Below are positions 7,058-15,009 of a stretch of 34,089 nt of DNA, one piece after another (the first letter of the stretch is position 1; the number at the start of each line of letters is the position of its first letter). The DNA is from Bordetella parapertussis (GTDB lineage Bacteria > Pseudomonadota > Gammaproteobacteria > Burkholderiales > SG8-41). Location of the stretch: the NCBI GenBank assembly GCA_945901405.1, contig CAMDLH010000055.1, forward strand, positions 1 to 34,089, given 5' to 3'. Under the pieces are notes generated by a model. The model was given only the letters and a program-made list of their open reading frames with translations. It did not search any database and was not told where the DNA came from. The position numbers and the translations under genes were made by a program.

Positions 7058-8029
7058 TCAATTCAATGTGGCTTGTGAAGCCCTGACGACCAACCCCCAT
7101 TGGTCGAAGTCGGTTTTCAACAGCGTACCAAACTGTTCGGGATTGGTGGCCACCACGTCGTTGCCCGATGCAAGGAAGCGGCTCTCTACCTCGGGCAGTT
7201 TGAGCGCCTTGATCATCTCCCCATGCAGGCGGGCGATAATTTCCGCCGGGGTGCCCTTGGGCGCAAGGACGCCGTGCCACAGCTCCGCAGCGTAGCCGTG
7301 AACGCCAGCCTCTGCAATGGTTGGCACCTCGGGAAATCGTTTTGCGCGCTGTGCGCCCGTCGTGGCGAGCGCACGTAGCCGCTGGGAGGTCACGTGCGGC
7401 AGCGCCAGCGCCATGCCGGGGAACCAGACCTGCACCCGCCCGCTGATGACGTCTATCGACGGCGCGGCGCTCTGATACGGGATATGGTGCATTTTCGTAC
7501 CGGAGCGCAGTTGGAATAATTCGGCGAACAGATGCTGGGCGGTGCCAACACCGGAAGAAGCGAAATCAATCTGGCCCGGCCGCGATTTTGCGAGCGCGAT
7601 CAGGTCTCTGACGGATTTCACCGGCAGTGAAGGATGTGCCACCAGTACGCTGGGTGCGACGCCAATTTGCATCAGCGGCGCGAAATCGTTGACCGCGTGA
7701 TATGGCAGGCTCTTGTACAAATGGGCGGATATCACGTGAGTGCTGGCGCTGATCAGTATCGTATAACCATCCGGCGGCGCTTTGGCTACCAGCGCGGCAC
7801 CTATGGTGCTTCCCGCTCCCGGACGATTTTCGACCAGCAATTGCTGGCGAAAAGCTTCGGATAGTTTTTCCACGAGTATGCGCGCGGGCACATCGGTTGC
7901 ACCGCCGGCATTGAACGGGATGACCACGCGTATCTGCCGCGAGGGATAGGTTTGCGCGAGCACAGAGGCTGCGCCAAGCAGCAACGCGGCAACATGCAAG
8001 ATCGTCAATATCCGGCGCGAACTTCGCAC
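7058..8029 (-). CDS. Bug/TctC-family solute-binding protein, GTG start
   Basis: The 323-residue product begins at a GTG preceded by AGGAGGAG at 5-7 bases, which is the only good ribosome site near the leader (ILTILHVAALLLGAASVLAQ). The mature part shows TYPSRQIRVVIPFNAGGATD, NRPGAGSTIGAALVAKAPPD, LPYHAVNDFAPLMQIG, VKSVRDLIALAKSRPGQIDF and PTIAEAGVHGYAAEL. It follows the VOC-family gene by 148 bases, so it may have its own promoter. Confidence 0.95.
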   Translation of the reverse strand: MRSSRRILTILHVAALLLGAASVLAQTYPSRQIRVVIPFNAGGATDVPARILVEKLSEAFRQQLLVENRPGAGSTIGAALVAKAPPDGYTILISASTHVISAHLYKSLPYHAVNDFAPLMQIGVAPSVLVAHPSLPVKSVRDLIALAKSRPGQIDFASSGVGTAQHLFAELFQLRSGTKMHHIPYQSAAPSIDVISGRVQVWFPGMALALPHVTSQRLRALATTGAQRAKRFPEVPTIAEAGVHGYAAELWHGVLAPKGTPAEIIARLHGEMIKALKLPEVESRFLASGNDVVATNPEQFGTLLKTDFDQWGLVVRASQATLN

Positions 8030-8177
8030 GAACTCCTCCTGACGGTCAGTCCCGTTAGATCAAGCAATTGGTGTAAACAGGATTGAATGAAATCCAGCCT
8101 AACACAATGGCTTGGTTGAATGAATGCGGGGCATCAATCCCTCGGATGCCGACAACATCGGCTATTTTGCAGCGGCT

Positions 8178-9062
8178 TCACTCCATCCCCACAAAACCGA
8201 TATACGCACCACCGGTGAATTCCGGCGTTGCCAGCATTGCGACTTCACCGGTGTTGCGCACGCCGCGCGGCAATTGAGGCAGACCTTGCGCTTTCATCCA
8301 ACGCTCGGCCGCGCCCATGCTCTTGGTGCGATACAGCGCCTGAAACGGGCCGGGGCCGCGCCGCTCCAATGCATCGGCCGCCGGGCCGGGCGCGTACGGT
8401 TGCACCACGCCCAGGCCGTGTTCGCCGATCTGGAACACTGACATGTCGGACATGATGACCGTGCCCTTCACCGTTTTCGGTTGCGGCATGCCGAGCACTT
8501 TCGCGTAAAGTGCCGCGGTGGTTTCAACATCGCGCGTGACGATGTAGGTGCGCTCGAGCGTATACACGCGATTCTCGTGTTCTCCGGCTTGCACTTGCTT
8601 GCGGCGCTCGCTCATCGGCGTCAAATGCTGAATGAAGAAAATCGGCAGCGGATTGGCGGCGCCCAGCACCGCCGATTTCCATTTGAGTTCCAGGCCCGCC
8701 GGCGTGCGGCGGCTGCCGTCCGTCGCGTCGCCGACATCGACACCACGCGCGCGCATCGCGGCCACGTCCGCCGCGAGATCGTCACTTTGTATCGCCACAA
8801 AACGGATGCCGCCGCCGGACTTGATGAAATCGGTAAGCCCCGTGTTCCACGAACCAGGTATGCCCGAGCGCGCGTACTCATCGGCGTCGCGCACCGCGAG
8901 CAGCTCGAGGTAATCCTCGTTGTTCACGGCAATGGCGTTGTGCGTGCCCTTGCCGGGGTGATCGCCGCCCCGATGAATGTTGAAACCCAGTTTGCGGTAT
9001 TGCTCGATGCCCTTGGCGAGATCAGGCCCGCAAATCATGACGTGGTCGATGCGAGTGAACAT
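8178..9062 (-). CDS. VOC-superfamily (glyoxalase-like) protein
   Basis: This 294-residue protein has two betaalphabetabetabeta-type halves. The first begins FTRIDHVMICGPDLAKGIEQ, matching the glyoxalase-like domain found in many uncharacterised catabolic-cluster proteins. An ExxxVxD-type second half begins around residue 170 (RTYIVTRDVETTAALYAKVL). Possible metal ligands are H7 and the Glu in DYLELLAV. VOC enzymes include dioxygenases, isomerases and lyases; the substrate is not deducible. It starts 12 bases after the CapA-like gene and is probably co-transcribed with it. Confidence 0.85.
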   Translation of the reverse strand: MFTRIDHVMICGPDLAKGIEQYRKLGFNIHRGGDHPGKGTHNAIAVNNEDYLELLAVRDADEYARSGIPGSWNTGLTDFIKSGGGIRFVAIQSDDLAADVAAMRARGVDVGDATDGSRRTPAGLELKWKSAVLGAANPLPIFFIQHLTPMSERRKQVQAGEHENRVYTLERTYIVTRDVETTAALYAKVLGMPQPKTVKGTVIMSDMSVFQIGEHGLGVVQPYAPGPAADALERRGPGPFQALYRTKSMGAAERWMKAQGLPQLPRGVRNTGEVAMLATPEFTGGAYIGFVGME

Positions 9063-9074
9063 GTTATTTTTCGC

Positions 9075-10187
9075 TTATTTTCCGTTGTTATTGATGACTA
9101 CCTCGTCGCCCTCAACCACGAACTTGTGATCGAAATCCTCCGACACCCAATCCATGAAGCGCACGGCGTCGGTGAATCGCGCATCGCCGTTTTTAAGCAC
9201 CTCGGGGCGCAACTGTTTGTCGATCAGCACCGGCAGGAATGAAGTTTTTTGCACGCCAGTCTTGGTGATCACCGCCTTGGCGATGAGGCTGCGCTTGGCG
9301 TCTTCGCCGTAGGCCAGATGCGGATAGCCGGGGTCGAGCTTCACGCCGTATTTTTTTTCAAAAGCGGCCGCGCTCGCCGCATTTTTCCCTGGGGCCGACA
9401 TGATGAAATTGGAAAGACTGTAGAAACACGTTTTGCCATCGTGCACGCCGATGGCCTTGGGCGTGTGCGCATGATGGCCGAGGATCATGTCGGCACCCGC
9501 CGCGAAAGCGGCCTTTGCCGCCGTGGTTTGATAATCTGCGATCATGCGCGGCACGAAGTGTATGCCCCAGTGTATCGACACGATCACCGAGTCGGCGATT
9601 TTGCGCGCGGCGGCGATGTCGCTGACCATGCCCGCGAGGTCTTCTTCAAACGGTATGGTCACCACCTTCGGCGGCACGCCGGCCTGATAGTCGACGGACT
9701 GGTAATAGGTGTGCGCACGCAGCGGCGCGATGCCGGCCTTGTGCGCGGTGGCGGCGTAACCCTCGTTGAGTATCGAGCAGTAAGCGAGGAATGCAACGCG
9801 GATGCCGTTTTTCTCGATGATCGCCGGGCGCCGCGCCTCGGCAAGATCGCGTCCCGCGCCGATGGCCTTGATGCCCTTCTTCTCCATCAGTTCGATGGTA
9901 TCGAGCAAGGCATCCGCGCCCCAATCCATCGCGTGATTGCTCGCCACCGACACCACGTCAAAACCGCAATCGGTGAAGATCGACGCGAGATGCGGCTTCA
10001 CGCGGCTGTGTCCGCCGCCTGAATGAACCTGCAACGCACCACGTTCGGAATACACGCGCTCGCATTGGCCAAAGCGGATGTCCGCCGCCGCCAGCGCCGG
10101 GCGCGCGAGCGTGCTGTAAGCATCCATCGGTTCGTGTACCGGGCCGACGTCGCCGACGCCGAGCAGGGTGAGGCTGTTTGTTGTCAT
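9075..10187 (-). CDS. CapA-family (PGA_cap) metallophosphatase-like protein
   Basis: The 370-residue product has the CapA/PgsA calcineurin-like layout: LLGVGDVGPVHE at the start (first metal Asp), DVVSVASNHAMDWGADALLD (Asn-His pair), AFLAYCSILNEG, SVIVSIHWGIHFVP and DMILGHHAHTPKAIGVHDGK followed by YSLSNFI. In Bacillus, CapA relatives function in poly-gamma-glutamate export, but stand-alone versions in proteobacterial catabolic clusters are common and uncharacterised. No capB, capC or signal peptide is visible here, so a cytoplasmic hydrolase role is more likely than capsule synthesis. The ATG at 10187 has AAGGG 9 bases upstream. Confidence 0.9.
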   Translation of the reverse strand: MTTNSLTLLGVGDVGPVHEPMDAYSTLARPALAAADIRFGQCERVYSERGALQVHSGGGHSRVKPHLASIFTDCGFDVVSVASNHAMDWGADALLDTIELMEKKGIKAIGAGRDLAEARRPAIIEKNGIRVAFLAYCSILNEGYAATAHKAGIAPLRAHTYYQSVDYQAGVPPKVVTIPFEEDLAGMVSDIAAARKIADSVIVSIHWGIHFVPRMIADYQTTAAKAAFAAGADMILGHHAHTPKAIGVHDGKTCFYSLSNFIMSAPGKNAASAAAFEKKYGVKLDPGYPHLAYGEDAKRSLIAKAVITKTGVQKTSFLPVLIDKQLRPEVLKNGDARFTDAVRFMDWVSEDFDHKFVVEGDEVVINNNGK

Positions 10188-10244
10188 GTGATTACCCTTG
10201 GTTGTTTTTCAAATGGCGGCGGTTTGCGTCACGCCGAGTCACTT

Positions 10245-11078
10245 TCACTTGCGCAAACCGGTGAGATAACGCAATCGATCCGACAGACTCTTGAGCAGCT
10301 CCACCCCGATCTCGGGGCGCTTGCGCACAAGGTCCAGAAAACTGTTGCGGTCCACCGCCAGCAGCGTGCAGTCGCTGGCGGCCACCACGCTCGCCGCGCG
10401 CGTGCCCTTGTCGATCAACGCCAGCTCGCCGAACACCCCGCCCGGCCCCACGCGCTCGACCTGCTTGCCCTGTATCGAGATCGCCACGCTGCCCTCGATC
10501 ACCACGTACATGAAGATGCCGGCGGTGCCTTCGGTGATGATGGTGCGGTTGATCGGGTAGTGCATGCGCGCTTTTTCGCCGAGCGCGCGCATCATCACGT
10601 TGAGCACGGCAAAATCCATCACGCGCCCTTCGTGGCCGCCGTCTTCACTTTTCAGCCCGCCGCGTATGCGCAGCGTGGCGAGCGTCAGGCGCATGCGCGC
10701 AATCACCATGTTCATCAGGTTCAACGAAAACTCGGGCTTGCTGCGCAGCGCATCGAGAAACTGCTTGCGGTCGAGCGACATCACCTGGCACGGCGTCTTC
10801 GCGGCGGCGCCCGCGGTGCGCGGCTGGCCGCTGATGGCGGACATCTCGCCGAAAATTTCGCCTTTGCGTATGGTGTCTATCGCCTTGCCGCCCGCGGACA
10901 GCGCCACGTCGCCGGCGATCAGCAAATACATTTTGTCGCCGCTGTCGCCAGCGTTAAACACTACCGCGCCTTGTTTCAAAGTTTCGGTCTTGCCCGCCGC
11001 GCCGAAAAAAGCCTGCGCGCCATTGGCGTCGTAGATGGCCTTTTGTTCCTGCGGCGTACTGAAATCAAGGTCTTCCAT
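10245..11078 (-). CDS. Protein with two cyclic-nucleotide-binding domains and no DNA-binding domain
   Basis: The 277-residue product consists of two Crp-type beta-barrels. The first covers about residues 25-130 (KQGAVVFNAGDSGDKMYLLI, GEIFGEMSAISGQPRTA), the second about 160-275 (EGTAGIFMYVVIEGSVAISI, GGVFGELALIDKGTRAASV). Each carries the GE-x-ALI/SAI ... R-[ST]-A phosphate-binding cassette. The C-terminus ends soon after the second barrel (SDRLRYLTGLRK), so the helix-turn-helix of Crp/Fnr regulators is missing. The start at 11078 is chosen because GGAG lies 6 bases upstream; in-frame ATG (11090) and TTG (11093) are alternatives. It may regulate a partner protein allosterically. It faces the BKACE operon across a 148-base divergent region. 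Confidence 0.85.
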   Translation of the reverse strand: MEDLDFSTPQEQKAIYDANGAQAFFGAAGKTETLKQGAVVFNAGDSGDKMYLLIAGDVALSAGGKAIDTIRKGEIFGEMSAISGQPRTAGAAAKTPCQVMSLDRKQFLDALRSKPEFSLNLMNMVIARMRLTLATLRIRGGLKSEDGGHEGRVMDFAVLNVMMRALGEKARMHYPINRTIITEGTAGIFMYVVIEGSVAISIQGKQVERVGPGGVFGELALIDKGTRAASVVAASDCTLLAVDRNSFLDLVRKRPEIGVELLKSLSDRLRYLTGLRK

Positions 11079-11182
11079 AGCGTGCTCCATCAAAAACGCG
11101 AAACGCGAGTCGCGGCGATACTCTACAATAATTCGCGCGCTGATTTGCGCTCGCCCCGCATCGTGGCATCAAACCGCAATAG

Positions 11183-11215
11183 TTCACTAAGTAATTGTTT
11201 TTAAACATTAATGTA
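11183..11215 (+). repeat. AT-rich intergenic repeat, copy B of seven
   Basis: Core TTGTTTTTA at 11195-11203, with CACTAAGTAA before it and AACATTAATG after it. It lies in the divergent region between the double-cNBD gene and the BKACE operon and ends 11 bases before the BKACE start codon, so it must be part of that gene's leader. Confidence 0.75.
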
Positions 11216-11226
11216 ACGAGAGCCGC

Positions 11227-12030
11227 ATGGATAAACTGATCATCACCAACTGCGCCGCCGACACTTCGATGCACGCCGGCGTGCCGCCATCGATAGAAAA
11301 ATCCGACGCGCTGGGCGCGGCGGTCGAGGCCTCGTGGCGCGCGGGGGCGGCCATCGCGCACATCCACGCGCCGATGAACGACTATAAGGTGTGGGCCGAG
11401 CACACGCGCGCGATACGCGATCGCTGCGACGTGCTGATTCAATACGGCATCTCGACGCAGGACTACGAGCAGCGCCGCGAAGTGGTGAAGAACAAGCCCG
11501 ACATGATTTCGGTGGCGCTCGGCGCGCACAACCAGTGCTTCATCGGCCGCGACATGATGAAGCTGCATCCGCGCTCCGAGCTTGCCGACCTGATGCGGCT
11601 GTGCCGCGACAACGGGGTGAAACCGGAGTTCGAGGTTTTTGGATTGGGCGAACTGTGGATGCTGCGCGACTTGGTGGAGAAAGATCTGGTAAAGCCGCCA
11701 TTCGTGATGACGCTGTTTTTCGGACGGCCCGGCGGCTCGTGGACGCCGCCCTCGATCGAGGAATTCATGCACCGCACCAAGCACCTGCCGCCGCAATCGT
11801 ATTACGTCACCAGCGTCACCGGCCCCACGCATCTCACGTTGGAGTCGATGGCCGTGATGTGCGGCGGCCACGTGCGCGTGGGTACCGAGGACGAACCGTA
11901 TCTGCAACCGGGGTTGCTCGGCGACAATGCCGCGCACGTGGCGCGCATCGCGCGCGTGTCGCGCGAGTTCGGGCGCGAGATCGCCAGCGTTGCCGAGGCG
12001 CGGGCGATGTTGCAGATACCCGCCAAATAG
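11227..12030 (+). CDS. BKACE (DUF849) family beta-keto acid cleavage enzyme
   Basis: BKACE enzymes condense a beta-keto acid with acetyl-CoA to give acetoacetate and a CoA ester, using a zinc ion in a TIM barrel. The 267-residue product shows LIITNCAADTSMHAG at the first strand, AGAAIAHIHAP (the HxH zinc pair, about residues 46-48), and the late barrel segment GGHVRVGTEDEPYL with the conserved RVGxED. Members differ in substrate, and the residues that decide this cannot be judged here. Many family members have T-G-A-x-x-T at the N-terminus, which here reads TNCAADT. It leads a plus-strand operon with an FAH hydrolase (9 bases downstream) and a Bug SBP, which suggests uptake and breakdown of a keto or hydroxy acid. 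Confidence 0.9.
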   Translation: MDKLIITNCAADTSMHAGVPPSIEKSDALGAAVEASWRAGAAIAHIHAPMNDYKVWAEHTRAIRDRCDVLIQYGISTQDYEQRREVVKNKPDMISVALGAHNQCFIGRDMMKLHPRSELADLMRLCRDNGVKPEFEVFGLGELWMLRDLVEKDLVKPPFVMTLFFGRPGGSWTPPSIEEFMHRTKHLPPQSYYVTSVTGPTHLTLESMAVMCGGHVRVGTEDEPYLQPGLLGDNAAHVARIARVSREFGREIASVAEARAMLQIPAK

Positions 12031-12039
12031 TAATCCGCG

Positions 12040-13053
12040 ATGAAACTCGTCAGCTTTGAAGTGCAAACCTCCATCGGCAGGTTCGAGCGCATCGGCGCGC
12101 TGGCGCATGGCACGATCATCGATCTGAATTCGGCGTGCACGGCGTACTTCGCGGAGTCGCAAAGTGCGTACGCCGCGCGCCGCCAGGCCGAAGCGCTGGC
12201 GCCGCCGGACATGATCGCGTTTCTCGAAGGCGGCGCAATCGGGCGCGAGATGGCGGAGAAATCCATTGCCTACGCGGGCGAACGTTTGCGCATGGAGCGC
12301 ATACCGCTCGGCCCGGAAGGCCGCCGGCTTACTTTTCGCGAGAGCGAAATCCGCTGGCTCGCCCCCGTGCCGCGTCCGCCGATGATCCGCGACGGTATCC
12401 TGCTGCTCGATCACTACAAAGTCGGCATGGAGCGCTTGTTCAAGATCGCGGAAAAAGACCGCATGCCCGAGGCGGTGCGCTCGATCCCCATTTACTGGAA
12501 GCCCAGCCGCGCCGCCGTGGCCGGGCATCACGAGCCGATACGCTGGCCGAAATACAGCGAGAAGCTCGATTACGAATTCGAACTCGGCTTGTATATCGGC
12601 AAACGTGGCAAGGACATCACCGCCGAGAATGCGCGCGAGTACATTGCCGGCTACACCATCTTCAACGATCTCGGTCTGCGCGATATACAGCCGGCGGAAA
12701 TGAGCTTGCGCCTGGGGCCGGCAAAGTCGAAGGATTTTGAAACGTCCAAGGTAATGGGGCCGTGTCTGGTCACCGCCGACGAAATCCCCGATATCGAGCA
12801 ACTCAAGATGACCACGCGCGTCAACGGCGAGACGTGGTTCGCCGGCAATCTCAAAAACTGGGCGTTCAGCTTCGAGCAGTTCATCGCGCATGTGTCGCGC
12901 GACGAGACGCTGGAAGTGGGCGATTTTTTTGGTTCGGGGCCGCCCGCGTTCAGCGTCGGCTTCGAGATCGACAAGTGGATCAAGCCCGGAGACTTGCTCG
13001 AATGCGAAATCGAAGGAATCGGCGTACTCACGAACCGCATCACGCGCGCCTGA
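12040..13053 (+). CDS. Fumarylacetoacetate hydrolase (FAH)-family protein
   Basis: The 337-residue product has the FAH C-terminal catalytic fold: PMIRDGILLLDHYKVG, KLDYEFELGLYIGKRGKDI (the E-x-E metal ligands), AGYTIFNDLGLRDIQ (metal Asp) and SGPPAFSVGFEIDKWIKPGD near the end (usually GTPPGVG-x in relatives, here modified). A shorter N-terminal domain precedes it (about residues 1-105). Family members hydrolyse C-C bonds of acylpyruvates or act as decarboxylases or hydratases. Position between a BKACE and an SBP gene suggests a step in organic-acid degradation. The next gene starts within its last 17 codons. Confidence 0.9.
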   Translation: MKLVSFEVQTSIGRFERIGALAHGTIIDLNSACTAYFAESQSAYAARRQAEALAPPDMIAFLEGGAIGREMAEKSIAYAGERLRMERIPLGPEGRRLTFRESEIRWLAPVPRPPMIRDGILLLDHYKVGMERLFKIAEKDRMPEAVRSIPIYWKPSRAAVAGHHEPIRWPKYSEKLDYEFELGLYIGKRGKDITAENAREYIAGYTIFNDLGLRDIQPAEMSLRLGPAKSKDFETSKVMGPCLVTADEIPDIEQLKMTTRVNGETWFAGNLKNWAFSFEQFIAHVSRDETLEVGDFFGSGPPAFSVGFEIDKWIKPGDLLECEIEGIGVLTNRITRA

Positions 13054-14012
13054 CGCTGGCGCGCGGCCTCTTGGGCGCGGCGTTTGCGTGCCACGCGCTC
13101 ATCTGTGTGGCGCAAACGTACCCCGTGAGACCTGTGCGCGTGATCGCGCCCACCTCGCCCGGCAGCGGCTCCGATATTCTGACGCGCGTACTCACGGCCT
13201 CGCTCACGCAGAGCCTCGGCCAGCAGTTCATCGTCGAAAATCGCGCCAGCGGCAACGGCAATCTGGGTGCCGAGATCGCCGCGCGCGCGCCCGCCGACGG
13301 CTACCACCTGTTCATCATGACCATCACGCACGCGGTGAACGTTACGCTCTATCGCAGCCTCGCATATGACATCGTGCGCGACTTCGCACCCGTCACGCAG
13401 CTTGCGTCCTCGCCCAACGTGATCGTGGTGCATCCGTCGCTGCCCGTGCAGTCGGTGAGCGAACTGGTGAAGCTCGCCAAGGCGCGTCCGGGCGCGATCA
13501 ATTACGCCTCGGCGGGCACCGGCTCGCCGGTGTTTCTCGCGACGGAATTGTTCAAGGCGCGTGCCGGCGTGAGCATGATCGACGTGCCGTACAAGGGCGG
13601 CGGCCAGGCGCAGGCGTCGATACTCGCGGGCGAGACTTCGATCTATTTTGCCTCGGTGGTGACTGCGGCACCGCATGTGCGCAGCCAACGTCTGCGCGCG
13701 CTTGCCGTCACCAGCGCGCGCCGGCTCGCGCTGCTGCCGGAATATCCGACGGTCGCCGAAAGCGGATTTCCGGGTTACCAGTTCGGCAGTTGGTACGGTT
13801 TGCTGGCGCCCGCGAAAACACCGCGCGACAGTGTGACGGCTTTGCGCGCCGCCACCGCCGCCGCGTTGAACGATGCGGCCATCAACAAACGCTTGATCGA
13901 TCTGGGTTACGTGCCGGTGGGCGACACGGCGGAAGAATTCGCCGCGTTCATCCGCTCCGAGATCACGACGCTGGGCGCGCTGGTGAAATCACTGCGCCTG
14001 AGCGCGGATTAA
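13002..14012 (+). CDS. Bug/TctC-family solute-binding protein overlapping the FAH gene
   Basis: The mature part begins TYPVRPVRVIAPTSPGSGSD and continues with ENRASGNGNLGAEIAARAPA, LAYDIVRDFAPVTQLA, VQSVSELVKLAKARPGAINY, DVPYKG and PTVAESGFPGYQF. The only ATG that can supply its leader is at 13002, inside the FAH gene in another frame. It gives MRNRRNRRTHEPHHARLT followed by the hydrophobic LLGAAFACHALICVAQ, i.e. an unusually long, basic n-region before a normal h-region. A TTG at 13071 or CTGs at 13050/13056 are weaker alternatives. The 52-base overlap implies translational coupling. With the start at 13002 it has 336 residues; its stop falls in a repeat copy. Confidence 0.85.
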   Translation: MRNRRNRRTHEPHHARLTLARGLLGAAFACHALICVAQTYPVRPVRVIAPTSPGSGSDILTRVLTASLTQSLGQQFIVENRASGNGNLGAEIAARAPADGYHLFIMTITHAVNVTLYRSLAYDIVRDFAPVTQLASSPNVIVVHPSLPVQSVSELVKLAKARPGAINYASAGTGSPVFLATELFKARAGVSMIDVPYKGGGQAQASILAGETSIYFASVVTAAPHVRSQRLRALAVTSARRLALLPEYPTVAESGFPGYQFGSWYGLLAPAKTPRDSVTALRAATAAALNDAAINKRLIDLGYVPVGDTAEEFAAFIRSEITTLGALVKSLRLSAD

Positions 14013-14042
14013 AATATTGTTTAAAAACAAATACTTACGTTA
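14010..14042 (-). repeat. AT-rich intergenic repeat, copy C of seven, joining two convergent genes
   Basis: On the minus strand: GTAACGTAAGTATTTG then TTTTTAAACAATATTTT; core at 14030-14022. The repeat exactly spans from one stop codon to the other: TAA of the plus-strand Bug gene (14010-14012) and TAA of the minus-strand Bug gene (14042-14040) both lie in its ends. It is the only copy not next to any gene start. The piece TTGTTTTTAAACAA is nearly palindromic, so it could form a weak bidirectional terminator-like hairpin. Confidence 0.75.
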
Positions 14043-14999
14043 CTCCGCCGTGATGCCGGCTTCGCGTATCACCTTGCCCCACTTGCTGATTTCGTTGGCG
14101 AAATAGCCGCGCAAATCTTCCGGCGGGCCGAACAACGGCTCGGAGCCTTGGCCGACAAAACGCTCGCGCATCTCGGCGGTTTTCATGATGGTGGAGAGTT
14201 CGCTGTTTAGCCGATTGACGATCGCATCCGGCGTGCGCCCGGTGGCGAACACGCCAAACCAGCCGACCGCATGAAAGCCCGGCAGGCCGGTTTCCGCCAG
14301 CGACGGCAATTCAGGAAACAACGCCGAGCGCTTCAAGCTCGTGACGCCCAGCGCACGCAGCGAGTTGTTGCGTATGTACGGCGTGAGTATCAACACGTTA
14401 TCGATGGCCACATGCAAACGCCCGCCGAGCAAATCGGGCATTAGCGCGCCGGTGCCTTTGTACGGCACGAACAGCATGTCAAAACCGCCGCTGCGTTTTA
14501 ACAACTCGCCGGTCAGGCGCTGCAGCGAGCCGGGCGTGGAACCTGAAAAGTTTAGTTTGCCCGGATTGGTCTTGCCGTACGCGATGAGGTCGGCCACGGT
14601 TTTCACCGGGATCGACGGCTGCACCACCACCACATAAGGCGAGGTCGCGATCAGCGACACCGGCGCCAGATCGCGCGTGAGATCGAACGGCAATTTCTTA
14701 AAGAGACTGCCGATCGTGCCCATCGAACCCGAGCCCATGATCAGCGTGTAACCATCGGGCTGCGCCTTGGCCACGATCTCGGTGCCGATGATGCTGCTGC
14801 CGCCGGGTCGGTTGTCCACCACCACCTGCTGGCCGAGGCGCTCGCCGAGCTTCGCCGCGATGATGCGCGCGACGATGTCGGTGCTGCCGCCCGCGGCAAC
14901 CGCGACGACCATGCGCACCGGGCGCTGCGGGTACGTCTGCGCGCTTGCGCCCGCCGCAAACAGCGCGAGTGCAATGGCAATGCCAATTTTGTTTTTCAT
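14040..14999 (-). CDS. Bug/TctC-family solute-binding protein
   Basis: The 319-residue product starts MKNKIGIAIALALFAAGASA (leader, cleavage before QTYPQRP) and shows VRMVVAVAAGGSTDIVARII, NRPGGSSIIGTEIVAKAQPD, LPFDLTRDLAPVSLIA, VKTVADLIAYGKTNPGKLNF, VPYKG and SLAETGLPGFHAVGWFG. The ATG at 14999 is preferred because AAGGA stands 7 bases before it; another ATG two codons upstream overlaps that site. It lies 10 bases downstream of another Bug gene. Confidence 0.95.
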   Translation of the reverse strand: MKNKIGIAIALALFAAGASAQTYPQRPVRMVVAVAAGGSTDIVARIIAAKLGERLGQQVVVDNRPGGSSIIGTEIVAKAQPDGYTLIMGSGSMGTIGSLFKKLPFDLTRDLAPVSLIATSPYVVVVQPSIPVKTVADLIAYGKTNPGKLNFSGSTPGSLQRLTGELLKRSGGFDMLFVPYKGTGALMPDLLGGRLHVAIDNVLILTPYIRNNSLRALGVTSLKRSALFPELPSLAETGLPGFHAVGWFGVFATGRTPDAIVNRLNSELSTIMKTAEMRERFVGQGSEPLFGPPEDLRGYFANEISKWGKVIREAGITAE

Positions 15000-15009
15000 G
15001 TTCATCCTT

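Noticed and set aside
9075..10187. CapA-like gene as evidence for a poly-gamma-glutamate capsule locus
   Set aside because: No capB/capC genes and no export signal; the neighbours are catabolic.
10023..11204. A 393-residue plus-strand open frame
   Set aside because: Antisense to the CapA-like and double-cNBD genes; no recognisable domain.
11065..12891. A 608-residue minus-strand open frame
   Set aside because: It is antisense to the BKACE and FAH genes, is rich in His and Arg, and shows no family features; it results from GC-rich codon bias.
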